Part shown: one piece after another, positions 43,536 through 52,127 of the stretch | Position numbering within the stretch: the first letter of the stretch is position 1 | Layout: each line of letters opens with the position of its first letter | Source: Ananas comosus | Taxonomy: Eukaryota > Streptophyta > Magnoliopsida > Poales > Bromeliaceae | Reading direction: 5' to 3' | NCBI RefSeq assembly: GCF_001540865.1 | Contig: NC_033645.1 | Span: 1,051,687 to 1,115,686 of the forward strand | DNA length: 64,000 bases | Translations under genes and position numbers: made by a program | The notes under the pieces: model-generated | What the model saw: only the letters and a program-made list of their open reading frames with translations | Database searches by the model: none | Told to the model about the DNA's origin: nothing

Positions 43536-44366
43536 ATGTCTTGCAATCTCCGATCCATCAGCTTGCCGTCGAGATCTCACTCTGCGGAGCTCAACTGCGA
43601 AGAAGAGCTCGACAAGCTTAGAGCTTGCATGGCCTCAATGGCCGTGACTGCGTCGAAGATGTGCGATGGATTGCGCGGGCTTGGAGATTTGTATGAATGC
43701 ATTGTCAAGGTTCTTCCCTTACCCAGCAACCAGAACGCTGTCTCCGGTGCCCGCCAAAAGAAACTGGTAGAAGCAGAGCTGGAAAGCTCAATTAGATTGC
43801 TGGACATTTGCGGTGCAATGAGGGATAACTCGGCGGCAATGAAAGAGCATGTTCAAGACGTCCGATCGGCCGTCAGAAGAGGAGATGAAGCGGCTATCGA
43901 AAGCAAAGTGCAGGCTTTCATTCGCGCGAGAAAGAAAGTGAACAAGGAAGCCAAGAAGCAAATGGATCATGACAAGTTCGCAGCGCTTTACGCCACTAAA
44001 GAGGATCGGGGTCAGTCGGCTGCCATACAGATACTGATCAAAGCAAGAGAGGTCACCGTCACCGTCCTCCAATCCGTTTTATCATTCTTGTCGACGAGAA
44101 TTGTAAAGCTGAAGACCAGCAAGTGGTCTCTCGTCTCGAGGACGCTGCACAAGAGGAGAGTAGCATGCGAAGAGGAGTACGAGATCGATGCATCGTTCTT
44201 TTGTTCTTATTCTTTGAAGGATTTTAACGAAGAGAAGAGAGCGAATACGCAAAATCAATTGCGAACATTGGAGGCCACAGTTGAAGGTCTAGAAGAAGGA
44301 TTAGAATGCTTGTTCAGGAGATTGATCCAATGTAGAGTCCAAGTTTTAAGTATCCTCAGCTCATAG
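43536..44366 (+). CDS. DUF241 protein (array member G)
   Basis: Single exon, 276 aa. The start signature is altered to MSCNLRSISLPSRSHS (others MACHLRS). Blocks: NCEEELDKLRACMAS, LYECIVKVLPLPSNQNAVSG, LESSIRLLDICGAMRDNSAA, EHVQDVRSAVRRGDEAAIES, KLKTSKWSLVSRTLHKRRVA and TVEGLEEGLECLFRRLIQ, ending VLSILSS. Nearly identical to member C (34675-35509, opposite strand) and its flanks, so the two arose by an inverted duplication; G is the intact partner. Function unknown. Confidence 0.92.
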   Translation: MSCNLRSISLPSRSHSAELNCEEELDKLRACMASMAVTASKMCDGLRGLGDLYECIVKVLPLPSNQNAVSGARQKKLVEAELESSIRLLDICGAMRDNSAAMKEHVQDVRSAVRRGDEAAIESKVQAFIRARKKVNKEAKKQMDHDKFAALYATKEDRGQSAAIQILIKAREVTVTVLQSVLSFLSTRIVKLKTSKWSLVSRTLHKRRVACEEEYEIDASFFCSYSLKDFNEEKRANTQNQLRTLEATVEGLEEGLECLFRRLIQCRVQVLSILSS

Positions 44367-44400
44367 ATTCTCTTAGGCCTTGTAACCTGGTGCCCAATGA

Positions 44401-44429
44401 CAACAATCCATTTTGTCGAGGATTGGTTG
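44401..44429 (+). other. 3'-UTR hairpin, gene G
   Basis: CAACAATCC-ATTTTGTCGA-GGATTGGTTG: AATCC/GGATT core plus outer pairs with one bulged G, 35 nt after the stop. Confidence 0.65.
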
Positions 44430-44507
44430 ATCAACTATACTTTCTTTTTCTTTTTTTTTTCCAATTTGTATATGTTACGAGATGTATACTATGAAATTCC
44501 AGCTCAA

Positions 44508-44901
44508 CCGGAGACATTCCCACGAGATGGAAGAGCTGCAGGAACGTGTTGTCGGGAGCTGCAAAAGCTTGGTTTGACTTATGCTTTGTGGCAGCTTGCT
44601 GGGAAATATGGAAAGAGCGAAACTCGAGACTCTTTACCAATCGCCGCACTTCTAGCGAAGAACTGGGCAAGACAGTCACCTGCTTAGTCAAGCTCTGGAT
44701 GTACGTGTGGAGGAGGTAACCAACCAACAGATCGTGGCCGAGTTTGGTTACTTGTGCGACCAATATAGCTAGACTAATTTGCTTCTCCCACTCTACCTCT
44801 TGTACTCTGCTCGTTCTCCTCTGAACAAGCCTCCCTTTGTCCCCTCTGCTTGTATTCCCCTACCAAACAGGCGAACCCCTGTTTAATCAAAAAAAAAAAA
44901 A
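44508..44901 (+). mobile_element. 5'-truncated L1-type LINE 3' end
   Basis: A 394-bp insert with a terminal A-run, flanked by AAATTCCAGCTCAA (44494-44507 and 44902-44915). One frame (about 44587-44719) reads AACWEIWKERNSRLFTNRR... to a stop, the W-x-x-W-K-E-R-N motif found at the C-terminus of plant LINE ORF2 proteins. The rest is 3'-UTR. No reverse-transcriptase core is present. Confidence 0.85.
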
Positions 44902-45234
44902 AAATTCCAGCTCAAATTTAGCAACAATTTTCTCAATAAGCATTTCTTTTCCTTGGGGAGTTTGCGAGTAGTAGGCTTTGTTACATAATTGACAAATTTA
45001 TGGCAAGACATGCAAGAAGTAATCCCGACTACAGTAATCATTGATATTTAATTCAAATGCTATGTTTTGCTTGCAGTTGGGAGAATTGCACTTCTAGTCC
45101 CTGAACTATGAGTTAACCGGCGGTTTAGTCCTCAAGTTAGGAACCACTGATGTTGAATTTGAAAGTCAGAGACGCAAATGGAACTTCGCTGAAAATTTGG
45201 GGACTAGTGGTGTAGTATACTCTTTCCCTATTCC

Positions 45235-45236
<2 letters not shown>

Positions 45237-45281
<45 letters not shown>
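45237..45281. repeat. (TA)n(GA)n microsatellite
   Basis: TA repeat followed by GA repeat, about 45 bp. Confidence 0.95.
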
Positions 45282-45284
<3 letters not shown>

Positions 45285-45550
45285 TACTTATACACTCCAA
45301 CAAAAGAAGAGCGTTTGATATACATCCACCGTTCTAAAATTTAAAATTTCTTTTGGCTTTGAGTACCTAAAGAAGATGTAAAATTTGTACCTTCTTTTGG
45401 GATAACCAGCAGCATTATTCAATAATTTAATATTATTTAATATCTAATCCAGTCATTCAAATTAATTATTCTTATTTAAAAAGTAGTTCTATCTTATAGA
45501 TTCTAAACTTTGACTGTTTTAAACTTTTAATTATATTGAAGATTTTTTTT

Positions 45551-46651
45551 GGGAGAGAAAGGTAGCACACTACCTGCTTCATTCAATAGGAAAGTGAACT
45601 AAGCTTACAAGGTGGAAGCAACTTAGGCTTCCTTGGCAAAAACCGAACCCCAAAAACAGAGAAACTAAACAACAGTGGCGAAAGAAATAAGGAAGAAGTA
45701 ATAAAAAAGAAAGTGGGTAAGAGGAAATGGGTTACATGAGTGAGCTCCAGTCACTAAGCAGGGTTGAAGCTCTGTCCGAAGCTCTCTCGACGTTGGGGAG
45801 GCTTGAACGGAAGACGAAGTTGTTTCGCTCAGTCCAGAGAACCCACCAAGTGGCCGCTAGCTTGGTTAGACCTTTAGATCTTAAAGAGGCGTCGGGGGTC
45901 TGTGAAATTAGATTCCAAAGTCCTCGTACGTCCCCACCCGGGGCCAAGTTGTGTACCCCCGCTAGTCGTTGAAGAAGAAAACGGGCAAAGACACAGTTGC
46001 AGAAGAGGTGGTCGGCACATTCAGGGAATCAGCACAAAAGACACAGGAAGGGTCCAAATGGGCCCCTCGCCTAATCAATCTGTCAGCCGTGGGCAGCCTC
46101 TTGCGTAGGAGCAACCAGACGAAGGTTTTGATTTTAACCAGGATCTTAAGTTTCCACAGGTGTTGATTGAGCGGCTCACTTTGTCCGGCGAAAGTGATAA
46201 ATTTGTACAAGGAGTTAACAGTGAATTTGTCGTGAGAGGTCAATCTCCATATAAGTGAGTCCGGTCTTGTGCTTGGGGAGAATTGGAGTAGGCGTTCCTT
46301 TAGGAGTGCTAACTGTCTTCTATTTCCCGAGAAGGCTGAGGCTAAGAATCCTCTGCAGATGAAACGCCATCTCCAGCCGAGTTGATTCCAGCAGTGGGAA
46401 ATCCGAACATCCTTGTTCCTGATAGCCAAGAAAATATTTGGGAATTCTGTGCTTAGCGGTGTTTCCTCGATCCAGATGTCCTTCCATAGCCTAATGATGC
46501 TTCCATCACCCATGCCATAAAAAATGCCACATTTAAACACTTCTTGACACTAGATCACTCCTCTCCACCACTGCGAGAAAGGTACAAAGGCTTTTCCCTC
46601 GTGCAGTGGTCTTCTTCTCGAGTAGTAAAGATGTTTAATGAGGTTACACCA
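45551..46651 (-). mobile_element. 5'-truncated L1-type LINE, ORF2 C-terminal region, frameshifted
   Basis: Minus-strand insert flanked by ATATTGAAGATTTTTTTT at 45533-45550 and 46652-46669. The frame at 46540-45962 encodes the zf-RVT-type region of a LINE reverse transcriptase (DGSIIRLWKDIWIEE, WKLKILVKIKTFVWLLLRKR, LPTADRLIRRGAH, CVFCADS). After a frame break a second piece (45947-45732) carries WWVLWTERNNFVFR, the C-terminal W-x-x-W-x-E-R-N motif. The 5' end, endonuclease and RT catalytic core are missing, so it is dead. Confidence 0.85.
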
Positions 46652-46669
46652 ATATTGAAGATTTTTTTT

Positions 46670-47027
46670 TTAATGGGTGAAGATGTCCCTTGAGGATCAG
46701 AAGTTTAACCCCCTTTACAAATCAAAATTACTGATCATACCTAGCGCGATTGACTAAATAACTTAGTGGTTGAAATTCGAGATTCCAAATATGCAACTTA
46801 GATGCTTTTTTGCGAAATGAAAAAGAAGAAAACGACAACGACAAAGAAGAAGAAGAAGAACCCTTGCACTTCTAGGCAGAATCCCCCTCTTCCACTAGGA
46901 CTCAGAATCAATGATCCACACCCGGAATCCTTTACCCAGGCGCCGTACCACTGGGATTACAATGATTTGGCGGAGACATGACAACCAATGGATGAATGCA
47001 CCAACCATTAGTTATCCAAGTTTGAGC
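46670..47027. other. Intergenic spacer, no gene
   Basis: Holds a partial SINE-like phrase (TAACTTAGTGGTTGAAATTC, 46760) and an AAGAAG-rich run. Nothing else is supported. Confidence 0.45.
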
Positions 47028-47112
47028 ACGAGGTGTTTGTGGAAATGTCTACAAGAAGCATATTCACAGCAAATAAGAGCTTCATAGCTAATCTAGATTC
47101 TTGGTGTCTCCC
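47028..47112 (+). promoter_or_regulatory. Orphan DUF241-type promoter module
   Basis: Complete: core GTGTTTGTGGAAATGTCTAC then AAGAAGCATATTC, AAGAGCTT spacer, TCTAGATTCTTGG with TGTCTCCC. Gene H has its own copy 300 bp downstream. Confidence 0.65.
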
Positions 47113-47223
47113 TATATACATTTGCTAATTACAACAAATTCTTTTCTTTTTTTTTTTTGGTTAACTCTTCCAATATATTTATTCACCAAACGTGCATGGT
47201 TTCCACTGCAATTATATGAATCG

Positions 47224-47304
47224 TGTGGTTTAAGTCTTTGATGATAGAAGTAGAAACATGTGCGTTATGTGGTTTAAGTCTTTGATGATAGAAGTAGAAA
47301 CATG
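47224..47304. repeat. Tandem duplication, 44-bp period
   Basis: TGTGGTTTAAGTCTTTGATG plus ATAGAAGTAGAAACATG occurs twice head to tail (47224-47260 and 47268-47304), identical. Confidence 0.9.
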
Positions 47305-47340
47305 ACAACGCACGTCCATTACTAAAGCAAGAAGGGTCTA

Positions 47341-47453
47341 GAGGTGTTTGTAGAAATGGCTACAAGAATCGTGTTGCAACCAAATATTACATTGGGTGCA
47401 CATGAGAGCTTGGTTGACCAAGATTCTTAGTGTCCCATCACCTGGTTTATAAG
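47341..47453 (+). promoter_or_regulatory. DUF241 promoter module, gene H
   Basis: Core GTGTTTGTAGAAATGGCTAC then AAGAATCGTGTTGC, GTGCACATGAGAGCTTGG, CCAAGATTCTTAG with TGTCCC, then TTTATAAG at 47446-47453. About 100 bp from core to TATA box. Confidence 0.7.
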
Positions 47454-47535
47454 TAGAGAGAGGCGACCAAGGATCGAACCAACACAAACAAACCCTTCCT
47501 TCTTTTGCTCTCCTTGCATTGACATACAACAAAGA

Positions 47536-48363
47536 ATGGCTTGCCATCTCCGATCCGTCAGCTTGCCCTCGACGTCTCACTCCGTCGAGCTCAAGTGCGG
47601 AGAAGAGCTCGACAAGCTTAAGGCTTGCGTGGTTTCACCCGTCGCAACTGCCGAGACGATTCGTGGCGGACTGAGTCGGCTCGGAGATTTATACGGATGC
47701 GTCGAGGAGGTCCTTCACTTACCAAGCAACCAAAGCGCCGTTCTCTCCCGATCACATCGAAAGGAATGGTTAGAACCGGAGCTCGAAGGCTCTGTCAGGT
47801 TGTTGGACCTTTGCTGCACAATGAGGGATAATTTGGCTGCATTGAAAGAGCATGTTCAAGATGTTCGATCGGCCCTTCGAAGAGGAGATGATGCAGGTAT
47901 TGAAAGCAAAGTGCAAGCTTTTGTTCAATCGAGTAAGAAGGCAAGCAAGGGTATCAAGAAGCAACTAGCCAACATGTGTCGAGCTCTTTCGGCTAACAAA
48001 GAGGATCTAGATCAGCCGAATGCGATTAGGCTATTGAAGCAAGCAAGACAGATCGCCATCTCCCTCCTACAATCTGTTCTACTGTTTTTGTCCGCAAGAA
48101 TGGTAAAACCGAAGACCAGCAATTGGTCTCTTGTTTCCAGGACATTGCACAGGAGAAAAGTGGCCTGCGAAGAAGAGCGCGTGGATGATGCCTTTTTCCT
48201 TCCTTCTTTTTCTGTTAAGGATAATGAGGAGAAGAGAGCGAAGGTGCAAAATCAATTGCAGACGTTGGAGGTCACAATTGAAGGTCTAGAAAGAGGATTA
48301 GAATGCTTGTTCAGGCGACTGATCCAAAGCAGAGTTTCACTTCTGAATATCCTCAGCTCATAA
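47536..48363 (+). CDS. DUF241 protein (array member H)
   Basis: Single exon, 275 aa, start MACHLRSVSLPSTSHSVEL. Blocks: KCGEELDKLKACVVS, LYGCVEEVLHLPSNQSAV, LEGSVRLLDLCCTMRDNLAA, EHVQDVRSALRRGDDAGIES, MVKPKTSNWSLVSRTLHRRK and TIEGLERGLECLFRRLIQ then VSLLNILSS. It belongs to the B/C/E/G/H group. All-helical, no signal peptide or membrane span. Function unknown. Confidence 0.92.
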   Translation: MACHLRSVSLPSTSHSVELKCGEELDKLKACVVSPVATAETIRGGLSRLGDLYGCVEEVLHLPSNQSAVLSRSHRKEWLEPELEGSVRLLDLCCTMRDNLAALKEHVQDVRSALRRGDDAGIESKVQAFVQSSKKASKGIKKQLANMCRALSANKEDLDQPNAIRLLKQARQIAISLLQSVLLFLSARMVKPKTSNWSLVSRTLHRRKVACEEERVDDAFFLPSFSVKDNEEKRAKVQNQLQTLEVTIEGLERGLECLFRRLIQSRVSLLNILSS

Positions 48364-48399
48364 TCCCTCTTGGTAACTTGGTAGTTCTTATCAAATGAT

Positions 48400-48426
48400 A
48401 ACCATCCGTTTTGTAAAGGATCGGTT
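48400..48426 (+). other. 3'-UTR hairpin, gene H
   Basis: AACCATCC-GTTTTGTAAA-GGATCGGTT: ATCC/GGAT core with outer AACC/GGTT pairs around a mismatch, 37 nt after the stop. Confidence 0.65.
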
Positions 48427-48429
48427 GAT

Positions 48430-49696
48430 CAGCTTCGATTTATTCACCCTTGTATAAATGTTACAGTGTATAGTGCGCCGTTCAAATTCAAATCATTTAT
48501 TCATCCAAAGATTTCTTGGCACATCTGGCTTCTCTTTTGTGAATGACTCTTTTGTTGTAGACTTGTAGTGGCATGTGGATTGATGATTTGTTGGCATATA
48601 AAGCCAATTTCTAGTTACCAAACAAACAACAACTTAACAATAAGTTGTTCTAATAGAAGATTGAGGTTAGTTGTTTTCATAAGTTGCAATTCTATTTCAA
48701 TGGGAAGCACCTGAAGAAATAATAACATGGTCTATAAAATGAATGCAATACTACATTATGCTGATTAAAGTTCAAGAACGAAATCGAAAATTGATCTTGT
48801 AAACGATTTCATACTTGCTGTCGAAAAGCCTTGTTGTTCGACATTCACAGAAAATCTCAAGCACAGATCTACGTAATCTTGCGCTCTTCCCTTCGCAAGA
48901 ATAAAAGCTGCCTCATTGCACGGTTAAGTGATGTTACAATGGAAAATAGATATATATAGCTGTACATGCTTCTGTTCTTTATTTACAATGTTCAGTTAAA
49001 TAATTTTGACAAAGTTAAAGGCATTTCTACTAAATCAGTGCTGTTATTAATGCTCAACAGTTCAGCTACAAAATTATCTTTTCGGTACTAAATTCTGATA
49101 ACAACATATTATATAAAATCAGCTGACTCCTAGAACAGAAATAAGGGAAATATATTGAGGGAACAGAGAATTACTACTAATGAGGAGAGAACATAAAGTA
49201 AAGAAAAGAATGGTGTAAAGCAAAAGAAAGCAACCAACAAACAAAATATTAATCCTCATGAAAACTACTTAATTAAGGGGGAAGAGATGCTGTGGAAGTG
49301 TTCCCTAATGACTGAAACAGAGACAAATAACAAGCCTAGCATATCATTAAATATCTTCTGATTTATGGTCCCTTCATGGAAAAAGCAGAATGATGATATA
49401 AAAGGGATGCGGTTTGAGAAGGTTCAAAGAGATGATGATGACACTTTAAACAGGAGAAATTCCCAATGCCATAAATTCGTCTGAAGATTAGAGACTTATG
49501 CAAGCGATAATGTTTACGACTACAATTTGCCAAGATACTAAGGATTGACAAGCAAAAGAGACCGTGTAATTTACAAAACTAAAAACGAACGTGAAAGTAA
49601 GAATCGTCTTTGCAAAAAAAGTTAAATATATGATTTTCTTTCCAACAACACACTATACATGTTTACTCGCATACAAAATTTAGGAGGACTGATAAT
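48430..49696. other. Intergenic spacer, no gene
   Basis: AT-rich. No coding region, RNA gene or clear transposon could be supported. Confidence 0.5.
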
Positions 49697-49724
49697 CAGC
49701 ATATCCTATAAAATGCGGACGCTG
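49697..49724 (-). other. 3'-UTR hairpin, gene I
   Basis: On the gene strand: CAGCGTCC-GCATTTTATA-GGATATGCTG; TCC/GGA inner stem and CAGC/GCTG outer stem, 39 nt after the stop. Confidence 0.6.
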
Positions 49725-49762
49725 GTCATTGGGAGTAAAGTAACAAGGAATGAGGAGATTCT

Positions 49763-50590
49763 TCATGAGCTAAGAATATTTAGTAGGGAGACTCTTGTTT
49801 GGATCAGCCGCCTAAATAAGCAATCCACTCCGTTCTCTAGACTATTGATGTTCCATTCTAGTGTTTGCAAGTGTTTTTGTACCCTCGAAGCACTTCCGTC
49901 ATCCAAATCATTGCAAGAATAAGAAGCAAAGGCAAAGGCACCATCTTTTTGCGCCTCCTCGCATGATACTTTCCTCTTGTTAAATGCCTTTGAGACAAGA
50001 GTCCACTTGCTAGACCTTTGTTTGACGATTTGATGGCACAAGAATGACAAAACCGATTGAAGGAGAGCGACGGCGATTTCTCTTGCTTCTGTAAACAGCC
50101 TAACGACAATGAAAAGATCGCAATCCTCTTTGCTGGAAGAAAGAGGAGCGCACTTGCTAACCACCATCTTCTCGATATCCTTCCTCCCTTTCTTTACCGA
50201 GCGGATGTAAGATTGAAGTTTGCTTTCCAGAGCCGCATATGCTCCTCTGCGAAGAGCTGATCGGAGGTCTTGAACATTCGTTTTCATCGCATCCAAGTTA
50301 TCCCTCATTTTGTCGCAGAGGTCGAGCAACTTGACAGATCTGTCCAGTTCTTCCTCCACCAGTTTCTTCTGTTGTGGATGGGAGAGACCATTTCGGATGC
50401 TCGGCAAACAACAGAGCTCCTCAATGCAGTCATACAGATTTCTAATCCCTTCGAATGCGCTGCAGATCATTTCGGCCGTTAAGGAGGGAGAAGCCACGCA
50501 GTCCCGCAGCTTCTGCAGCTCCTCTTCGACCTTGAGCACAAGGGAATGGGGTCTGGTGGGCAAGCTAATCGAACGGAGATGGCACGCCAT
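49763..50590 (-). CDS. DUF241 protein (array member I)
   Basis: Single exon, 275 aa from MACHLRSISLPTRPHS. The open frame extends 12 codons upstream (MTRKRIQALRMQ), but the MAC start matches the paralogues. Blocks: VEEELQKLRDCVAS, LYDCIEELCCLPSIRNGLSHP, LDRSVKLLDLCDKMRDNLDA, NVQDLRSALRRGAYAALESK, and a C-terminal LENGVDCLFRRLIQ then VSLLNILSS. It is the inverted-duplicate partner of member F, including several hundred bp of upstream sequence. Function unknown. Confidence 0.92.
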   Translation of the reverse strand: MACHLRSISLPTRPHSLVLKVEEELQKLRDCVASPSLTAEMICSAFEGIRNLYDCIEELCCLPSIRNGLSHPQQKKLVEEELDRSVKLLDLCDKMRDNLDAMKTNVQDLRSALRRGAYAALESKLQSYIRSVKKGRKDIEKMVVSKCAPLSSSKEDCDLFIVVRLFTEAREIAVALLQSVLSFLCHQIVKQRSSKWTLVSKAFNKRKVSCEEAQKDGAFAFASYSCNDLDDGSASRVQKHLQTLEWNINSLENGVDCLFRRLIQTRVSLLNILSS

Positions 50591-50683
50591 CTGCATTCTT
50601 AGTGCTTGAATTCTCTTTCTAGTCAAGCAGCTAAAGAAGAGTGAAAGGAAGATGCCGTGATGGAATCGATTCTCAAGCTTCTC

Positions 50684-50800
50684 TACTTATAAGAGCCTGA
50701 AACTTACCGGCACAGTTACAAGGGGAGGCACCGAGAATCTCAATAATTTAAGCTCCCATGTGCTGCCAATGAAGCTCTTCATCTCAAGCATGGGCCTTGC
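50684..50800 (-). promoter_or_regulatory. Proximal promoter of gene I
   Basis: On the gene strand: GCAAGGCCCATGCTTGAGAT, GGCAGCACATGGGAGCTTAA, GAGATTCTCGGTGCCTCC, then CTTATAAGTAGAG near 50681-50693. It keeps GATTCTCGGTGCCTCC where gene F has changed. Confidence 0.55.
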
Positions 50801-50952
50801 AGCACTTATTGCTTTCTTTATTTTCTTTCTTCAGTGCGAGGCTGTCGTGTTTCAAATAATAGAAGCATGGTCCGCCGCACGAACGCGACGTATGTTAGCG
50901 TCAGATCCAAGAAACAGCCATAATGGTTTCATAACTAACAAAAATTAATTCT

Positions 50953-51029
50953 CGCACTCATGTGGTGTCAATACGGGTCTCGGTCCACAATGTGATTCTT
51001 GTAGCCATTACGACAAACAGGTTGTACGC
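50953..51029 (-). promoter_or_regulatory. Distal promoter module in the F/I duplicated block
   Basis: On the minus strand: CTGTTTGTCGTAATGGCTAC core, AAGAATCACATTGTGG, then CATGAGTGCGAG. Counterpart of 40551-40605. Confidence 0.6.
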
Positions 51030-51269
51030 ATTTGTTTCTTTCTTCTTTAATGCTCTACATCTGTGAGATTCCTGACACTTCATGTTTCAATTGTTGGCAA
51101 CAAGATCTTATATTAATCACCACACGAGCATCTTTTTTATTTGTTTTCTTTTTTAAAAAAAAATTTGAAGAACAGGATACACAACGAACTTCGATGTGTT
51201 CTCATAAGAGAAACATGTAAAAGGAGGAATCGATCGCCAGTACCTGGAAAACCATGTGACCAACCTTAT

Positions 51270-51344
51270 CCTCACACGTGTTGGCACTTCGTTCTTCGTG
51301 CGCAATGTGATTCTTGTACACATTACCACAAACAGGTGGTACGC
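51270..51344 (-). promoter_or_regulatory. Orphan DUF241-type promoter module
   Basis: On the minus strand: CTGTTTGTGGTAATGTGTAC core, AAGAATCACATTGCGC. The downstream half is degraded. Confidence 0.55.
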
Positions 51345-51458
51345 ATCGTGTTTTTTTCTTCGTGATCGACCGTGGATCATAATTCATAATGACTCAATAA
51401 TGAAAGGGAGAAAAAAAGAGAGAGAAAAATTGTACGAGGATAAATAATGGTCCATGAA

Positions 51459-51530
51459 CGTGAGGTGTTCGTGGAAATGGCTACAAGAACCACGTTGCAC
51501 GCACTCGTTGGCTCATATGGTCCACGATGT
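51459..51530 (+). promoter_or_regulatory. Orphan DUF241-type promoter module
   Basis: GTGTTCGTGGAAATGGCTAC core, AAGAACCACGTTGCACGC, then GTTGGCTCATATGG. It is the last copy at the right edge of the array. Confidence 0.6.
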
Positions 51531-51677
51531 TTCACAAGACAACGACACACAATTTTACATATTTGCAGGGGCAAGCATGCAAAAATCCATATAATATTAG
51601 GGATTTTTAAAGGCCAAAATTGTAAGATTAAGTTGTAAGCCTAGCACTGCTCTTTCTCATACTATTATGGGCCTACG

Positions 51678-51828
51678 CACCGACCGTCCTAAATAAGTAG
51701 CAAAGGGCTTGGTGGTTGGTATCCGAGACCTAAGTTCGAATCCTAGTTGATTCACATTTCTAGCTAAGTTTATTTTTAAATAAAATAAACGAAGCGGGTA
51801 GCGTGCTATCTATCTCTCAAAAAAAAAT
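51678..51828 (+). mobile_element. tRNA-like SINE copy
   Basis: Well-preserved: CACCGACCGTCCTAAATAAG, TAGCAAAGGGCTTGGTGG, B-box-like AAGTTCGAATCCTAGTTG, AAATAAAATAAACGAAGCGG and GTAGCGTGCTATC, A tail. CTATG near both ends hints at a target duplication. Confidence 0.75.
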
Positions 51829-52127
51829 TATGGGTCTATGCGAAAGTAACCATAATATTACGGACCTACGGCTATACCGTACTTCTGATGCTCAAACTAC
51901 GAATCCGATGAAATTTTACATCTCAAAGTTTTTTATAATAATTTCAGGCTCAAACATTTTGGATTATTGCAACTGAGTTTCATCATCTTAATTGAAACAC
52001 GTAACTTTTGTTACCGAATATACCGTAGGATGACATTTTTGTGATGTTCACAAAATAAACTTTTTTAGGTAGTGCAACTTTTACTTTGCTAAGAAATTTT
52101 AGGACTATGGAATTGAGACGCATCTAA

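Noticed and set aside
47341..51530. VFVEMATR-like peptide readable in several promoter modules
   Set aside because: The reading (GTTTGTGGAAATGGCTACAAG) is short, continues differently in each copy and lies upstream of TATA boxes, so a DNA-level element explains the conservation better than coding.
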